A DNA stretch of 31,061 nucleotides from Paraphysomonas bandaiensis. Taxonomy: Eukaryota > Chrysophyceae. Location of the stretch: positions 1-31,061 of the forward strand of contig CBFFRP010000484.1 in the NCBI GenBank assembly GCA_965644295.1, in the 5' to 3' direction. How positions within the stretch are numbered: the stretch's first letter is position 1; every line of letters begins with the position of its first letter. The notes below the pieces were generated by a model. It was given only the letters and a program-made list of their open reading frames with translations. It was not told the DNA's origin and searched no databases. Below are positions 17,811-28,093 of the stretch, in pieces. The translations under genes and the position numbers were made by a program.

Positions 17811-19520
17811 TTAAGTGTCTTTGGACTTTTTATATTCTACTCTTTTTCCTGTTGCTACTTCAAGTCCGAATGATTTCTCTTGTTCTACAAAAATATTGAA
17901 ATCAAGAGGCTTAGGACTTGATATATTACATTCAAGCTGAATAGATAAGGGGACGCTTTCGTCGTCAGTGTGTTTACGTTTTAGGTCAACTACGATATAA
18001 CCGTATGTGTTAATGAAGTCTTTTAAATTGATTCTTGAACTACATAAACCAGTCGTTAAGTTAAAATTTACTCCATATTTACCATTTAACTCTCTCATAA
18101 ACATATCATATGAATAATTAATTTGATTAGGATATAAATTAGTTGATGATACTTTAACTTGAAAATTTTGAATGGTATAGGGACTACATGTTGAGGGCTC
18201 AGTTGTGAAAGGTGATTGAAACGGGTGAATTTGATTTGTTCCATTGCCTGACGAACTAATAAACGGACAAATTATCATCCTCTTTGCGTATGATATACCA
18301 TTTGTAATCAGTTCATTAATTTGACCGGTCTTGTTGAAAAGTTGGAACAAAACGGTATCATTATAAATAACTTGTTTTTGTGGACTCTCTAAATATCTTT
18401 TCTGTAGAGCAGGTTTCATTATATAAGAAGGAATGTGAAGGAAACAGTTTTGTTCCTTACATGGAGTAACATTAAGTGTATTATGTGGGTAAAATTGAGG
18501 TTTTGCTATGTTACTACTAATTGTTAATACTGTTCCATCTGGAATTGTATAACCTCCACAATATACAGCGTTCGCAGTTGCTTCGTTATCAGCACCACCA
18601 AGTAAACTGTTATATCGAGAACTTGAAACCATTAAGGGATTAGTTCCTCTTCCGTTAAAATCTGCTGGAGAAAATGATAATGTGTCGTTATCTGTTTTAG
18701 TCACTTTGAATATACACTGATTAAAATTTGCTGTTATTTTGAAAAGACCACCTTTCATGGGAGGAGATTTCTCAAATATACTTGAAAGATCTTTAAGACG
18801 AATGATAGCAGTGTAATAATAGGCTTTATATGTTGCAGCATTCACAACATAATTACGATTCATTTCTTTAATTTTTTCATTATCACCCACTACCAAATTT
18901 CTTTTAGATTCATTGACAGTATCAACAACTTTATTAAAATCTTGTTGTCTTTCATACATTCCTTTATTACATTTATTGATGTAATCAATACCATTTAAAT
19001 GATTTATAGCGTTGTTATTATTCATTAATCCGTTAGCTTCATTGTAGCTCCATGAATCCGATGTGTCTTTAGCGTATCCTATTGTTGGTCCGTTTACATA
19101 TTCATCATCTAATGACATTTCTGAATGTTGTTTAAAGATTAAGTATTGATTAATATTTCTTGTCTCTTGAATTCCTGCTTGATTTTGATATTGAATAGAT
19201 ACTGAATCTATCATATTTAAACTTGAATTCTTCCTACATAGTAACAAATCACTCTCCTTTATGTGCGCTGCTGTAAAGTCAACGGGATTGCCACCGTTTA
19301 CACGAGTCACAACATCCACCATTGGAATTGTAATAAATCCATTTTTGTAATCACATATTTTTCCATTGTTACTAAGTGTAGTAGTTTCAAATATTGTTTG
19401 ATTGCTTGAATAATTGCCTGAAGTTTGTAAATCACTCACTTTGCTATAATCCCACTCCACAAAGTCACTTACATTCTCATGTGCTTGTTCAAAAGATTGG
19501 TCAACTATTGCCTTGTCCAT
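17811..19520 (-). CDS. Major capsid protein (double jelly-roll), 569 aa
   Basis: This is the probable hexon-forming capsid protein of the Polinton/PLV lineage. Segments typical of the family are AAHIKESDLLL near 84-94, RLKDLSSIFEKSPPMKGGLF at 241-260 with a nearby KITANFN, and IHPFQSPFTTEPST at 431-444 followed by QVKVSSTNLYPNQINYSYDMF. The MKGG at 255-258 fits the cleavage rule but lies in a conserved structural segment, so I do not regard it as a processing site. The length is slightly under that of many Polinton capsid proteins. The start MDKAIVDQSF follows TATATATATCATACAAT. It is flanked by the pX-like gene and the 99-aa gene and is near the minor capsid gene. The open, complete frame suggests a recently functional virus. 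Confidence 0.88.
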   Translation of the reverse strand: MDKAIVDQSFEQAHENVSDFVEWDYSKVSDLQTSGNYSSNQTIFETTTLSNNGKICDYKNGFITIPMVDVVTRVNGGNPVDFTAAHIKESDLLLCRKNSSLNMIDSVSIQYQNQAGIQETRNINQYLIFKQHSEMSLDDEYVNGPTIGYAKDTSDSWSYNEANGLMNNNNAINHLNGIDYINKCNKGMYERQQDFNKVVDTVNESKRNLVVGDNEKIKEMNRNYVVNAATYKAYYYTAIIRLKDLSSIFEKSPPMKGGLFKITANFNQCIFKVTKTDNDTLSFSPADFNGRGTNPLMVSSSRYNSLLGGADNEATANAVYCGGYTIPDGTVLTISSNIAKPQFYPHNTLNVTPCKEQNCFLHIPSYIMKPALQKRYLESPQKQVIYNDTVLFQLFNKTGQINELITNGISYAKRMIICPFISSSGNGTNQIHPFQSPFTTEPSTCSPYTIQNFQVKVSSTNLYPNQINYSYDMFMRELNGKYGVNFNLTTGLCSSRINLKDFINTYGYIVVDLKRKHTDDESVPLSIQLECNISSPKPLDFNIFVEQEKSFGLEVATGKRVEYKKSKDT

Positions 19521-19570
19521 ATTGTATGATATATATACTTAGATTATAAAATATTTTATAATAAATTATT

Positions 19571-19870
19571 CTATACTTTTAAATTAGCAAATTTTTTTAA
19601 TCTTTCCATTGATACATTGTTTACACTCTCAAATAACTCATCTTTAGTTCTCTCTTGTCCTTTCCCTTCTGTTCTTGGTTTCACCTTAATACTCATTAGT
19701 CTATCACTCAAACTTATATTAGGTTTCTTTGTGTTTTCTACTTTCTGTTTATGTTCAATAATTACGTCTTCTTTTATCTTATCTTCTTTTGCTTCTTCTT
19801 GTATTTCTTTTCTATGAGAAGGAATCACTTGTCTTCTCATCATTCCACCTATCATTTTATAATATGACAT
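19571..19870 (-). CDS. Small virion-associated candidate, 99 aa
   Basis: The start MSYYKMIGG follows TTATATACG. Residues 6-9, MIGG, match the (M/I/L)xGG rule of adenain-type proteases only six residues into the protein. After that come basic and Lys/Glu-rich segments (MMRRQVIPSHRKEIQEEAKE), probably helical. It lies between major and minor capsid genes. A cement or core protein processed on maturation is plausible, but no family is recognised. Confidence 0.6.
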   Translation of the reverse strand: MSYYKMIGGMMRRQVIPSHRKEIQEEAKEDKIKEDVIIEHKQKVENTKKPNISLSDRLMSIKVKPRTEGKGQERTKDELFESVNNVSMERLKKFANLKV

Positions 19871-19911
19871 CGTATATAATAGTATTATATAAAAAAATAT
19901 ACTATTTCGTT

Positions 19912-20802
19912 TTAATCTTCATCAGCAGGACTCTTAATAATTAACATTATAACCGTTTCAGCGTCTCTTATATCTAATCTTCTCATATCTTGGTCGTATA
20001 ATTCTATTGTAAAACTTGAATATAAAGCATCTCTCACTTTAACAAATGACTCTGTTTTTGGTTCTCTATCTATCATACCTCCAAATTCAACACTACCACT
20101 TGTAAATGAATATAATAGTCCATCAGGATTACTAAAGCCGTTTTGAGTAGTCATTGAACAAACGACGTTTATAGAGCTAACAGGCGTCATATTTGGTGTC
20201 TTATCTGATAAAAAAGTTGTGTTTGTGTTTGATGCTGTTGATGGATACGACCCATTAGAATATCCTATTAAGTCTCCAAATGACGAAGAATTTGAAACAA
20301 CTAATTGAGGTGTTGTAGCTGTTGAAGGATAAGACCAAGTCTCTGAACCTTTGACGAAATCTGTTCCTGCTTGAGCTGCTGTCATCATTGCATATACATT
20401 CAGTTGAATTGAATAATAACTTACATTTGAAATGAATTCTATGTGATAAGCAAAATCACCCGTGCTTTGTTGAATTAAGTAATGACCCCTTTTCTCTAGT
20501 TCAGATTGTAAAAACTTATTCAATAATTCAACTGTATAATAGCCGTCTGGAATTGTAATATTTATAGTTGTGTTCAAGTCTCCTGCATTGTCAAACCATA
20601 CATATGAAAACTTATTGTTTCTGAAATAATCTGATATATTAAACCAACTGTAATACATATTGATGCTTTGAATAGCCAATGAACAATCACTTAGTCGTAA
20701 TGATTGATTAAAAGTATATTTGAATACTGAATTCTTTGAACCTGGAACTATATTGTTTTTATTCAATATAATTGTATTGTAGTTATAATTTGTGTCTGAC
20801 AT
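19912..20802 (-). CDS. Minor capsid (penton) protein, 296 aa
   Basis: Probable single jelly-roll penton protein at the capsid five-fold vertices. Family-like features are the N-terminal NNIVPGSKNSVFKYTF strand region, the IPDGYYTVELLNKFLQ segment near 84-99 and SFGDLIGYSNGSYP around 174-188, all typical in order and spacing of Polinton/virophage minor capsid proteins. The start MSDTNYN follows TATTATATA. The gene sits upstream of the major capsid gene in the same orientation with short gaps, as in the usual morphogenesis cluster. A Ser/Thr/Asn-rich middle may be surface loops. The call rests on motif resemblance and context. Confidence 0.82.
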   Translation of the reverse strand: MSDTNYNYNTIILNKNNIVPGSKNSVFKYTFNQSLRLSDCSLAIQSINMYYSWFNISDYFRNNKFSYVWFDNAGDLNTTINITIPDGYYTVELLNKFLQSELEKRGHYLIQQSTGDFAYHIEFISNVSYYSIQLNVYAMMTAAQAGTDFVKGSETWSYPSTATTPQLVVSNSSSFGDLIGYSNGSYPSTASNTNTTFLSDKTPNMTPVSSINVVCSMTTQNGFSNPDGLLYSFTSGSVEFGGMIDREPKTESFVKVRDALYSSFTIELYDQDMRRLDIRDAETVIMLIIKSPADED

Positions 20803-20840
20803 TATATAATATTTACTTATATAATAATTTTTATAAATAG

Positions 20841-21299
20841 TTATTCTAAACTATTTAAGATTTCATTTAACTGTTCATCATCTATTCTACCTAGCTTATT
20901 TAGTCTTTTCAATATGTCTATTCCTTCTTTTAATATTTCATTGCTGTTGTCTCCTGCTCGAATACTAGCTTGTAATAGTTCAAATCGCTTTAATAAATCT
21001 TCTTCCGTTAGTTCTGGCTCTTTATATTTCAATTCTGTCTTTGCTCCTGATTGTATCATTATGATGTTAAATAACTTCTTCTCTTCTTCTGTTAATCGTT
21101 TTATCATTTCATAGTTTAGTTCATTTGTGTCTATTAAGTTTAACAACACACTCGCAAACTCTGGGCTTATTGTTCGTGTCTTTATATATCTGCTGAATGG
21201 TGACCCTGTCTCATATAATACCATTAGTTTATTATCTAATAGCTTCATTACATTTATTTGTAGTTTGTAAAACTTCTTGTAGTTCTTTTTAATTGTCAT
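20841..21299 (-). CDS. Helical protein of unknown function, 152 aa
   Basis: The start MTIKKNYKKFYK follows TATTATATAATA. The C-terminal half (LTEEDLLKRFELLQASIRAGDNSNEILKEGIDILKRLNKLGRI) is an amphipathic helical pair with an AGDNSNE turn, a layout I have the impression recurs in small proteins of Polintons and large DNA viruses, without a known function. No catalytic residues stand out. It lies between the minor capsid gene and the interrupted acidic gene, so it is probably expressed with the virion genes. Confidence 0.62.
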   Translation of the reverse strand: MTIKKNYKKFYKLQINVMKLLDNKLMVLYETGSPFSRYIKTRTISPEFASVLLNLIDTNELNYEMIKRLTEEEKKLFNIIMIQSGAKTELKYKEPELTEEDLLKRFELLQASIRAGDNSNEILKEGIDILKRLNKLGRIDDEQLNEILNSLE

Positions 21300-21348
21300 T
21301 ATTATATAATATACTATTATATTATATTATATTTTATACTATTGAATA

Positions 21349-21629
21349 TTAACCAAATCTAACTCTCATGCTTCCAATCTTTCTGATCTTTAATCCTTTA
21401 CCATCTTTTATAATGTCTTCTTGTGGTTCTTCTTCTATTTCTTCTTCTTCATCTTTTATTTTGTTCTCTTCTTCTTCTCTTCTTATATCATGTATAGTTC
21501 TTGTTATTGATTTTCTCGGTTCTCTTGGCTGTTTTGCTTCTCCTATATCTCTTTCACCTCCTTGTGCTAGTCTATTTCTCACTATGTTATGTACAGTTTT
21601 AAAATTATCACCAGTTACAGTGTTATATA
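21349..21629 (-). pseudogene. 3' part of the acidic 452-aa gene, cut off by a transposon
   Basis: The frame is open up to the transposon end at 21630 and reads on the minus strand through VRNRLAQGGERDIGEAKQ to a very acidic stretch (EEEENKIKDEEEEIEEEPQ) and a basic C-terminus ending MRVRFG. An internal ATG at 21582 gives a 77-aa ORF, but there is no TATATA motif upstream of it. Together with 24069-25146 the length is 1359 bases, exactly 453 codons, so the halves formed one gene before insertion. Any product now made from this part alone is doubtful. Confidence 0.8.
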
Positions 21630-24066
21630 CAGGGAGGATTCGAAATAAACGACAGATTTCAGTTTTTTTTTCAAAAATACTTTTTTTGACTTTTTTTCAT
21701 CATTTTATGATTTTGATAGTGAAGTGATCATGATGCCTCCCTCTTAAGACAAGCATCACACACACATCATCCACACCCCTCATACGATGCTCTCACCCCC
21801 ACAATAACAACACACGAGATCAGAGTAAGTTCATGTGACCATATGCATATCTCATAACCCTATATTAGGCTTAACAAGAGGGAAGAGAGAGCACTCATAT
21901 CCATCAGATGATAAACACAGAGATGAGCACACAGCAAGAGGAAGGAGAGACAAGACTCCTGTCTGAACCCTCGGGGACTGAGGAACAGCGATCAGAGTAA
22001 TTTATTCGATCTGGAGAGGGGCCGAAAGGCTCTGTGCAGTCAGCATATTCAGACTGCTTCGACGGTCTCTGTTCACATCAGCACAGAGCAGCACACATAC
22101 GCAGCTGATATGACTGCGAATGAGATCTGCCATCAGATATCTGTCTATTCATTTATTGGGTATCCCTCTAATAGCGTTTTGGTGTGAGTTTGATATCATC
22201 GGAGGTGTTATGTCGAGGTAACGGCGTTGCATAGATTTTGACTATGCCTTGTAATATACGTTGAATACAGACGTAATATCACTCCTGTTTCAAGAACCAT
22301 TGTGTCAACCACATGAAAACGAACTGTGGAGGGGTGGATGGAAGTTGGTATGCAGAAGAAGCTCTCAAGGCGAGGGAGAACAAGTTATCTGCAGGATTAA
22401 CGGAAGCGGTAGGAAGTGCCTATATCATGCCTTCGCTCTGGGTCTCTGTGACAACAGAGACCACAGAACTTGTCAATGAGTGACAGCAGGCTAACGAGTT
22501 GGTCCTGGAGTTAATATCTTAGTCTTGTGTTGTCCGCTTTCGCCTCAACAATAAAGTCATTGACACTCATAGGCACCATAGCCGATGAGTGGGAGGAGAG
22601 ACCCCGAAGTAGTGAAGTATAAAGGCTCAGTGCTGTCAGTCTATCAATTCGTTGAGCTGCATCAGAGAGGGCTACTGTTCCCACAGCAAAGAACTTCGCT
22701 CCTTTCACCTCTATTTTTCGATATGACACTGAAGTTTTACCTATATAAGATGATAACGGTGATAAAGGTATATTTGCTCTGTAGCAACGACGGTACAAGT
22801 GCTAATGAAGTTGTACCGCAGGAGTGAGATTGGTGCTTTTGTGAAGAACCCTAATATCAGCTAGGTTGTTGTACAGTTCACTTACAGCGGCAGAGGGATG
22901 TATGAGGTTCAGAGGTCGATAATGACGGTGTTCGAACAATCCTGCAGTACCAGTTGCGATAATATATGAAGGTAATATATATACATAATTATTCATGTTG
23001 TTATTCCTCATTTATTTCTATGCAATCAGGAGTTGACAGACACTGGTGCAGTATATTCTGCATCTATTTTTACTGGAAAACGTGACAGAAGTCGGTTGAT
23101 TGTCGATTGTAAGTACTTTAATTAGTCAATAACACCTTTGTATTGTATAGCACTATAGTGCACATATATTATGTATAATGTAACCGTTTCATTCAACATT
23201 TTTTGATCTGTAATTGATAAAATTTTATTAAATGTCATTGCAAACATGTTCTCTTTACATCTACTACACTAATTATTGCAATGCGTATCATAAACTCAAC
23301 TTAAATCGACTTTTTCGATATTTCAACAGGTTTGGCGGTTACATCGACTTATGACCATCTAATCGTTCTTCATTTATGAGGAATGGCTACCAGAAGATGA
23401 AATAGAGTCCAGTAGTGGTAGTGGGATCAGTACCAGAAGAAGGAATTGTAAGGGGGCAGTATAAAGGTCTGTGTGATGCTTGTATCTATATACCTGTCTG
23501 TGAGTATAGCATATATTTGACGTAATTTTTGGTGATATGTAGAAATCGGAGAAAATTCAAATAAGCAACGGGAAGTCGGATCAAGATAGCTTTTTTAGCA
23601 CTTTACACAGGTGCAATATCATTTTTATCATTTTCATTCAATTTTCTTGAAATTTTTTTATATCGGGAATACATATATCTGATATTGGCTTAGTTGTACT
23701 TATATATATCTATTTACGCGATATATGTATCGAAAGATATAAATATTACCGCAGAATAGTCACTGTTATGTCATTGTGTTTTGTTTGCGCTGTGGATGAC
23801 GTTTTAATTCGATTATTTCGTATAGATATGCTATTTTCAAAATTGTGTCATTTCTCTATTCGATATATATATATTGTAAAAATCATGATTTTTTTGGGTA
23901 ATTTATGTATAACTTTACAAGTAAATTAGAATAAGCAACGCCCATGTATTTCAAGATAGCATTTTATATTAGTGTTCATATGAATCAATCTAGAGCATCT
24001 AGCTAGCTAACTAGCTTAACTTAGCATAGCATTCATCGGACTGTCGTTTATTTCGAATCCTCCCTG
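21630..24066. mobile_element. TIR DNA transposon, 2437 bp, TA target duplication
   Basis: Perfect 26-bp terminal inverted repeats start CAGGGAGGATTCGAAATAAA at 21630-21655 and mirror at 24041-24066. TA flanks both sides (21628-21629 and 24067-24068), pointing to the Tc1/mariner/pogo group. No transposase is visible: the longest internal frames are below 100 codons and match nothing I know, so this is probably a non-autonomous copy or a badly decayed one. Near the right end the module ATAAGCAACG-N10-TCAAGATAGC occurs twice (23561-23590 and 23931-23960), a candidate transposase-binding site. It interrupts a viral gene on the minus strand. Confidence 0.9.
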
Positions 24067-25146
24067 TATGGTCTTTTTTCGGACAGTTGACGCTCCTCTT
24101 CCTGTCTCTGTGAAGAGTTTTCTAACTCCGTTATAATCATCTTTGTCTTGTTTACTCGCTTTTTCTTTACTCGTTTTATAATCTTCTTCTTTTCCTAGTC
24201 TTAAAATGCTTGTTAATCGTTGCATTTTTCTGTTAACATCTTCCAATTCTTCCATACTCATATTATTTACCCTACCAATTGCTCTTTGTGTTTCTTCATT
24301 ATATTCTTCTTTCTCTTCTTTCATCTCATTCTCTTCTTTTTCTTCTTCATCATATTCTTCTTTATCTTCCTTCATCTCATTCACTTCTTTTTCTTCATCA
24401 TCATCATGATTAATTCTATTACTTTTTTCAATATCACTCACAAGATCTTCTAAGACTTCTTTTGTTATTTTTTGAATCTCTGGAACTACTGTGTCTTCAT
24501 CAATATTGTCATTAAAATCAGGTAAATCTGACATTTCATAAGCTTGTTTCACTTTGCTTTCTCCATACTTCTTAATCAATGATTCTAAAGTTAGTTGCAA
24601 TGCTTCAAGTCTATCATTTAAATCATTTTTAGTTTCGTTTGATATACCCGCTATATTATTTAATTGTCGTATTACTGCATCAACTTCTTGCTCTGATGAT
24701 AGAAGATTTCTTATTCCTGATGTGTTCTTTTGATTTTCAAGATATCTATATACAAAGTCATACATTTCTTGCGCTCTCATTTTACCAACCTTGCTAGATA
24801 AATAAGAAAACATACCTAAAAAATACTTGTTAAAGTCAATAAAGTTTTTATATCTACTATTCTTTAATTTTTTCAAAAAGTCTTGTGCCTCTTTACCATC
24901 ATTTTTAAACAACTTCAAAGCGTTCTTTTGTGCTGTCTGTGATTGTAATACTTTATCTTCTTCTTTTTCTGCTAGTGTTCTATTATCTCTTACTTCTGGT
25001 GTGATACCTTGTTTTAAGTGTTGTTGCTCTTCTGATATATTCTTACTAATGTCTGATAATATCTTTAAGTCGTTTAGTTCCTTTTGTCTAAAATATCTTT
25101 CTCTTTCCTCTGGACTTAATCTTCTTATTTCAAAACTTGATAACAT
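24067..25146 (-). pseudogene. 5' part of the acidic 452-aa gene, cut off by a transposon
   Basis: It starts MLSSFEIRRLSPEER after TTATTATATATATAAAAAC on the minus strand. About 360 residues precede the transposon; translation then runs into the repeat and stops at 24016 after 17 foreign codons. The protein is helical and charged, with Lys/Gln-rich helices, then a strongly acidic segment of repeated EMKEEKEEYNEE-type units around residues 245-290. Its function is unknown; a scaffold, tape-like or packaging partner role is possible because it lies next to the ATPase. The IQGG just after the break is made by the transposon end and is not a real protease site. Confidence 0.8.
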
Positions 25147-25177
25147 GTTTTTATATATATAATAACAACATATTTTT

Positions 25178-25876
25178 TTATAATTTAAATGCTTCTATAT
25201 TTAATATTTCATTGAAGTTCTTTCTGAATGCTCTTTCACTTGGTGCTTCTAAATCTATTAATAAAAAGTTCGTTATGTTCTCATCTATACAATAATTATA
25301 CATGTTTAATAATTGCTCAATGCTTCCGTTTAAAGCGTGATTTCTCATTAAGTAAGTTATATCTCTTTTTCCACTTATCTTCTTCATTATTAAATAATTT
25401 AATTGCTCTCTAACTAGTGTTGGAACTTTTGCATATTTCTGAGTCAAATACATTAATGAAACACCAATTTTACGACCTCTTAAGAACAATTCGCCTATTA
25501 CATCTTGATTCTTTTCATTCACTAAGTCATCAAATATTATTAATGTTTGACCGAAATATTCTTCATCAAGATTCACTTTTCTTAAATGCTCTAGTCCTTC
25601 ATGCATTTCTAATAAGTCATCATCATCTAATTTACTTTCTAAGAATTCATATAAAGGCTCTTTCTTGTTTCTTGTATACAAGATAATCTTGTGAAACGTA
25701 TTATTCATGATACGAATCATATTCAAAACTATATTTGATTTACCCGCTCCAGATGCTCCAACGATTAACATTCTGAAAGGAACTTTTATTCCATGTTTTC
25801 CATAGTTAGGATTAATAGATTCTGTTTGAAAGGCTTTCACTTCGTCTAATTCATAAAAATTCACTATATCAACCAT
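25178..25876 (-). CDS. FtsK/HerA-type genome packaging ATPase (A32-like), 232 aa
   Basis: Powers packaging of viral DNA into capsids. Walker A is GASGAGKS at residues 40-47; Walker B is TLIIFDD, ending at 117; the following MYLTQKYAKVPTLVREQLNYLIMKK is the family's conserved glutamine-and-arginine region. The length fits Polinton, virophage and PLV ATPases. The ORF opens seven codons earlier, at 25897, but GTTATATATAC lies between the two ATGs, so I choose MVDIVNFYEL at 25876. Its neighbours are the interrupted acidic gene and the second fibre, all on the minus strand. With the capsid proteins and protease it completes the morphogenesis module. Confidence 0.92.
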   Translation of the reverse strand: MVDIVNFYELDEVKAFQTESINPNYGKHGIKVPFRMLIVGASGAGKSNIVLNMIRIMNNTFHKIILYTRNKKEPLYEFLESKLDDDDLLEMHEGLEHLRKVNLDEEYFGQTLIIFDDLVNEKNQDVIGELFLRGRKIGVSLMYLTQKYAKVPTLVREQLNYLIMKKISGKRDITYLMRNHALNGSIEQLLNMYNYCIDENITNFLLIDLEAPSERAFRKNFNEILNIEAFKL

Positions 25877-25923
25877 CTTATACTGTATATATAACATTGT
25901 TTAGAAAAATATATTCATTCTTT

Positions 25924-26625
25924 TTATATTTGTATGATTTCTATTGTTGATTTTAAAGTGGTATCACTACTTGCACCATCAAAATCAAAATCAGAATCAA
26001 ATGATAAAGTATATGTTGATAATTCATCTACAGTTATATAGAAAGAAATTTCACCTGTTATATATTCAATAGAACCTCGATTAGCTTTCCAATGTTGTCC
26101 AGATTTTCTTGACTTTTTATGTAAAACACCATTCTTATATAATTCGATATGAGTAAAAAAATGGTTAATAGATTCAAGTGTTCCAAGTTCATATTGATGT
26201 ATAATCAAAAATCTACCTAACTTTTTAATATAACCGAAGCTATCAAAAAAGTCATCTAGATCTGGTGTGTATGGCGCTAAAACATTATATTCACTCGTAT
26301 ATGATATATTAACGCTTGATGCATATAACACACCAGAACCAACTGAAACAATTCCTGAAACATTACCATTAGTGATATTGGTTGAATTATAACCTATCAT
26401 TTCACCTTTATTAAATTCATATAATTTTGATATACTACCTAATCCATGTCCTAAGGCGTCCAATTGATTTTGAATATTTGATGAAACATTATTTAGTTTG
26501 TTTAATTCGTCGTTTGTTATTAATCCATCTCCTATTAAACTACAACTTATTCTATTTCCTGATGTTATCAAATCTTGTTTTTCTGTTTCATAGTTATCAT
26601 ATGTCGTTTTTAAATTATTTGTAAA
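25924..26625 (-). pseudogene. C-terminal part of fibre-like protein 2, separated by an insertion
   Basis: Frame-open C-terminal portion of a fibre whose N-terminus is at 29128-29485. It begins TNNLKTTYDNYETEKQ next to the insertion and has a short helical stem (LNKLNNVSSNIQNQLDALG), resembling the stem of fibre 1, then a beta-rich domain (YNVLAPYTPDLDDFF, IEYITGEISFYITVDE) that is probably the receptor-facing head. The ORF upstream to 26715 is transposon sequence, so the ATG there is not the native start. Combined with the other part, less one target copy, the length is 1056 bases, an exact codon multiple. Confidence 0.78.
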
Positions 26626-26859
26626 AAAAGTCGAGGTAATACCAAAACCTGGGTTTTGATGTAAAACCTGGTGAAATTTTTGGTGATAGTCGGAAAAGGG
26701 TATAACTATGCACAATAAGTAACTATGAAGTTAATAACAGTGTGAAGAGTATTATTTATAATATTTTTTACTAATTTCTTCCATATTACTTCAGTTTTAC
26801 AGCAATAAAAGTCACCGACTACACATATATATTACATACAGTTCACAAGTATGAACTAT

Positions 26860-27245
26860 AACCATCTCACTAAACACCACTACACCATCTCAGAATACAC
26901 CCACATACCATCTCACTATACACCCATATACCATCTCACTATACACCCATACCATATTACTATGCATCACTATACCATCCCACTATATTATACCACTATA
27001 CCATCTACTGTATGCCACTATACCACCTAACTATACATCACTACACTATCTCACTATACACCCATATACCATCTCACTATACACCCATATACCATCTCAC
27101 TATACACCCATACCATATTACTATGCATCACTATACCATCCCACTATATTATACCACTATACCATCTACTGTATACCACTATACCACCTAACTATACATC
27201 ACTACACTATCTCACTATACACCCATATACCATTTCACTATACAC
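26860..27245. repeat. Minisatellite of CACTATACACCCATATACCATCT type
   Basis: Short units of about 18-23 bases (ACCATCTCACTATACACC) are organised in a higher-order repeat: the block starting ACCATATTACTATGCATC at 26951 recurs at 27112, a period of 161 bases. No coding potential. It lies within TIR element 2, directly before the third host repeat copy. Confidence 0.9.
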
Positions 27246-27246
27246 C

Positions 27247-27672
27247 TACGTATGGGACAAATCATACGCGATGGGCAGAAACCAAGCCAAAGGAAAAACC
27301 GGGCCTGATCACATAACAACGGCCTCAGCATGCGCAGACTGTGCACTCCCAATCGACAACATGGCACACATGCTTCTCACCTGCACACACCCCGACCTCA
27401 CTCACATACGTGAAGATGTTCACCAAGCACACCACAAGTTCGACAAACTTCGCACACGCACGCTCCCCCATCCCTGGTTCCACACCGCCATAATCAAACT
27501 AGCAAAAGCCGCATGGAATCCACACACACCCCAGGCTGAGCGCTACTGGACCGGCCACATTACTGCCACACAATTGACCGACGCATTCGGACGCCACATA
27601 TCCAGCTCACTGCTCGAACATCAGTTCCACGTTCTCGAAAAATCCGTAACCTCTATCCTTACTATGTGCTGA
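27247..27672 (+). pseudogene. Partial third copy of the host repeat, with zinc-finger fragment
   Basis: This matches 1967-2385 and the corresponding part of copy A, but its frame is open: it reads YVWDKSYAMGRNQAKGK and then CADCALPIDNMAHMLLTC, a C-x2-C-x8-H-x4-C finger followed by HPDLTHIREDVHQ, like the zinc-finger tails of non-LTR reverse transcriptases. The ATG at 27271 is internal to the parent protein. It stops at TGA where it departs from the other copies. It is 5'- and 3'-truncated, so not functional on its own; it shows that the same host repeat family occurs inside TIR element 2. Confidence 0.65.
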
Positions 27673-28093
27673 GCGCTTCTTACTATGTGGTTCAGAGTTG
27701 CAGGCTTATAACTGCCTTCCAGGAAGGTCTTCATGACAGTGTTTGGTCACGAGGCTGTAGCACTGAGCCTCATACAGTGGATTGAGGAGAGTGGACTCGT
27801 GTAGAGAGGTCCAACAAGTACAAGCAGACGAAACATTATAACATCGTTTGATTGTGCACGTTAGAACACTTCCTATTCCCCCTGCTTTGAGCCCACCTGA
27901 ACATTGAACCCATCATACTACACCGCAACCACACTGCACGAGCAGTGCTTACAACACGCACATCATGACAATAATATATATATATGCATAACTTAACACA
28001 CCATACACATACATACATATAGAGTGATGCATGTATCTTCTGAGTTAGTATCTTCTGATGTTAATATGGTGACATTGTTGATGACAGTGAGGA
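27673..28093. other. Interior of TIR element 2 with no recognised gene
   Basis: Only short frames without recognisable content. A TATATATATATG tract is at about 27972-27986. Nothing else can be supported. Confidence 0.3.

Noticed and set aside
17811-19520. MKGG at residues 255-258 of the major capsid protein as a cleavage site
   Set aside because: It sits in a segment conserved in the capsid fold, in the middle of the protein, so cutting there is unlikely.
21990-22500. Possible structured RNA or transposase exons inside the first TIR element
   Set aside because: No tRNA, rRNA or known fold could be recognised, and no DDE motif was found in the short frames.
24016-24068. IQGG as a viral protease site at the end of the interrupted acidic protein
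   Set aside because: The codons come from the transposon end, not from the viral gene.
26626-26715. MCIVIPFSDYHQ as the native start of the C-terminal fibre piece
   Set aside because: These codons lie inside the inserted element's terminal sequence; there is no TATATA motif there and the true N-terminus is at 29485.
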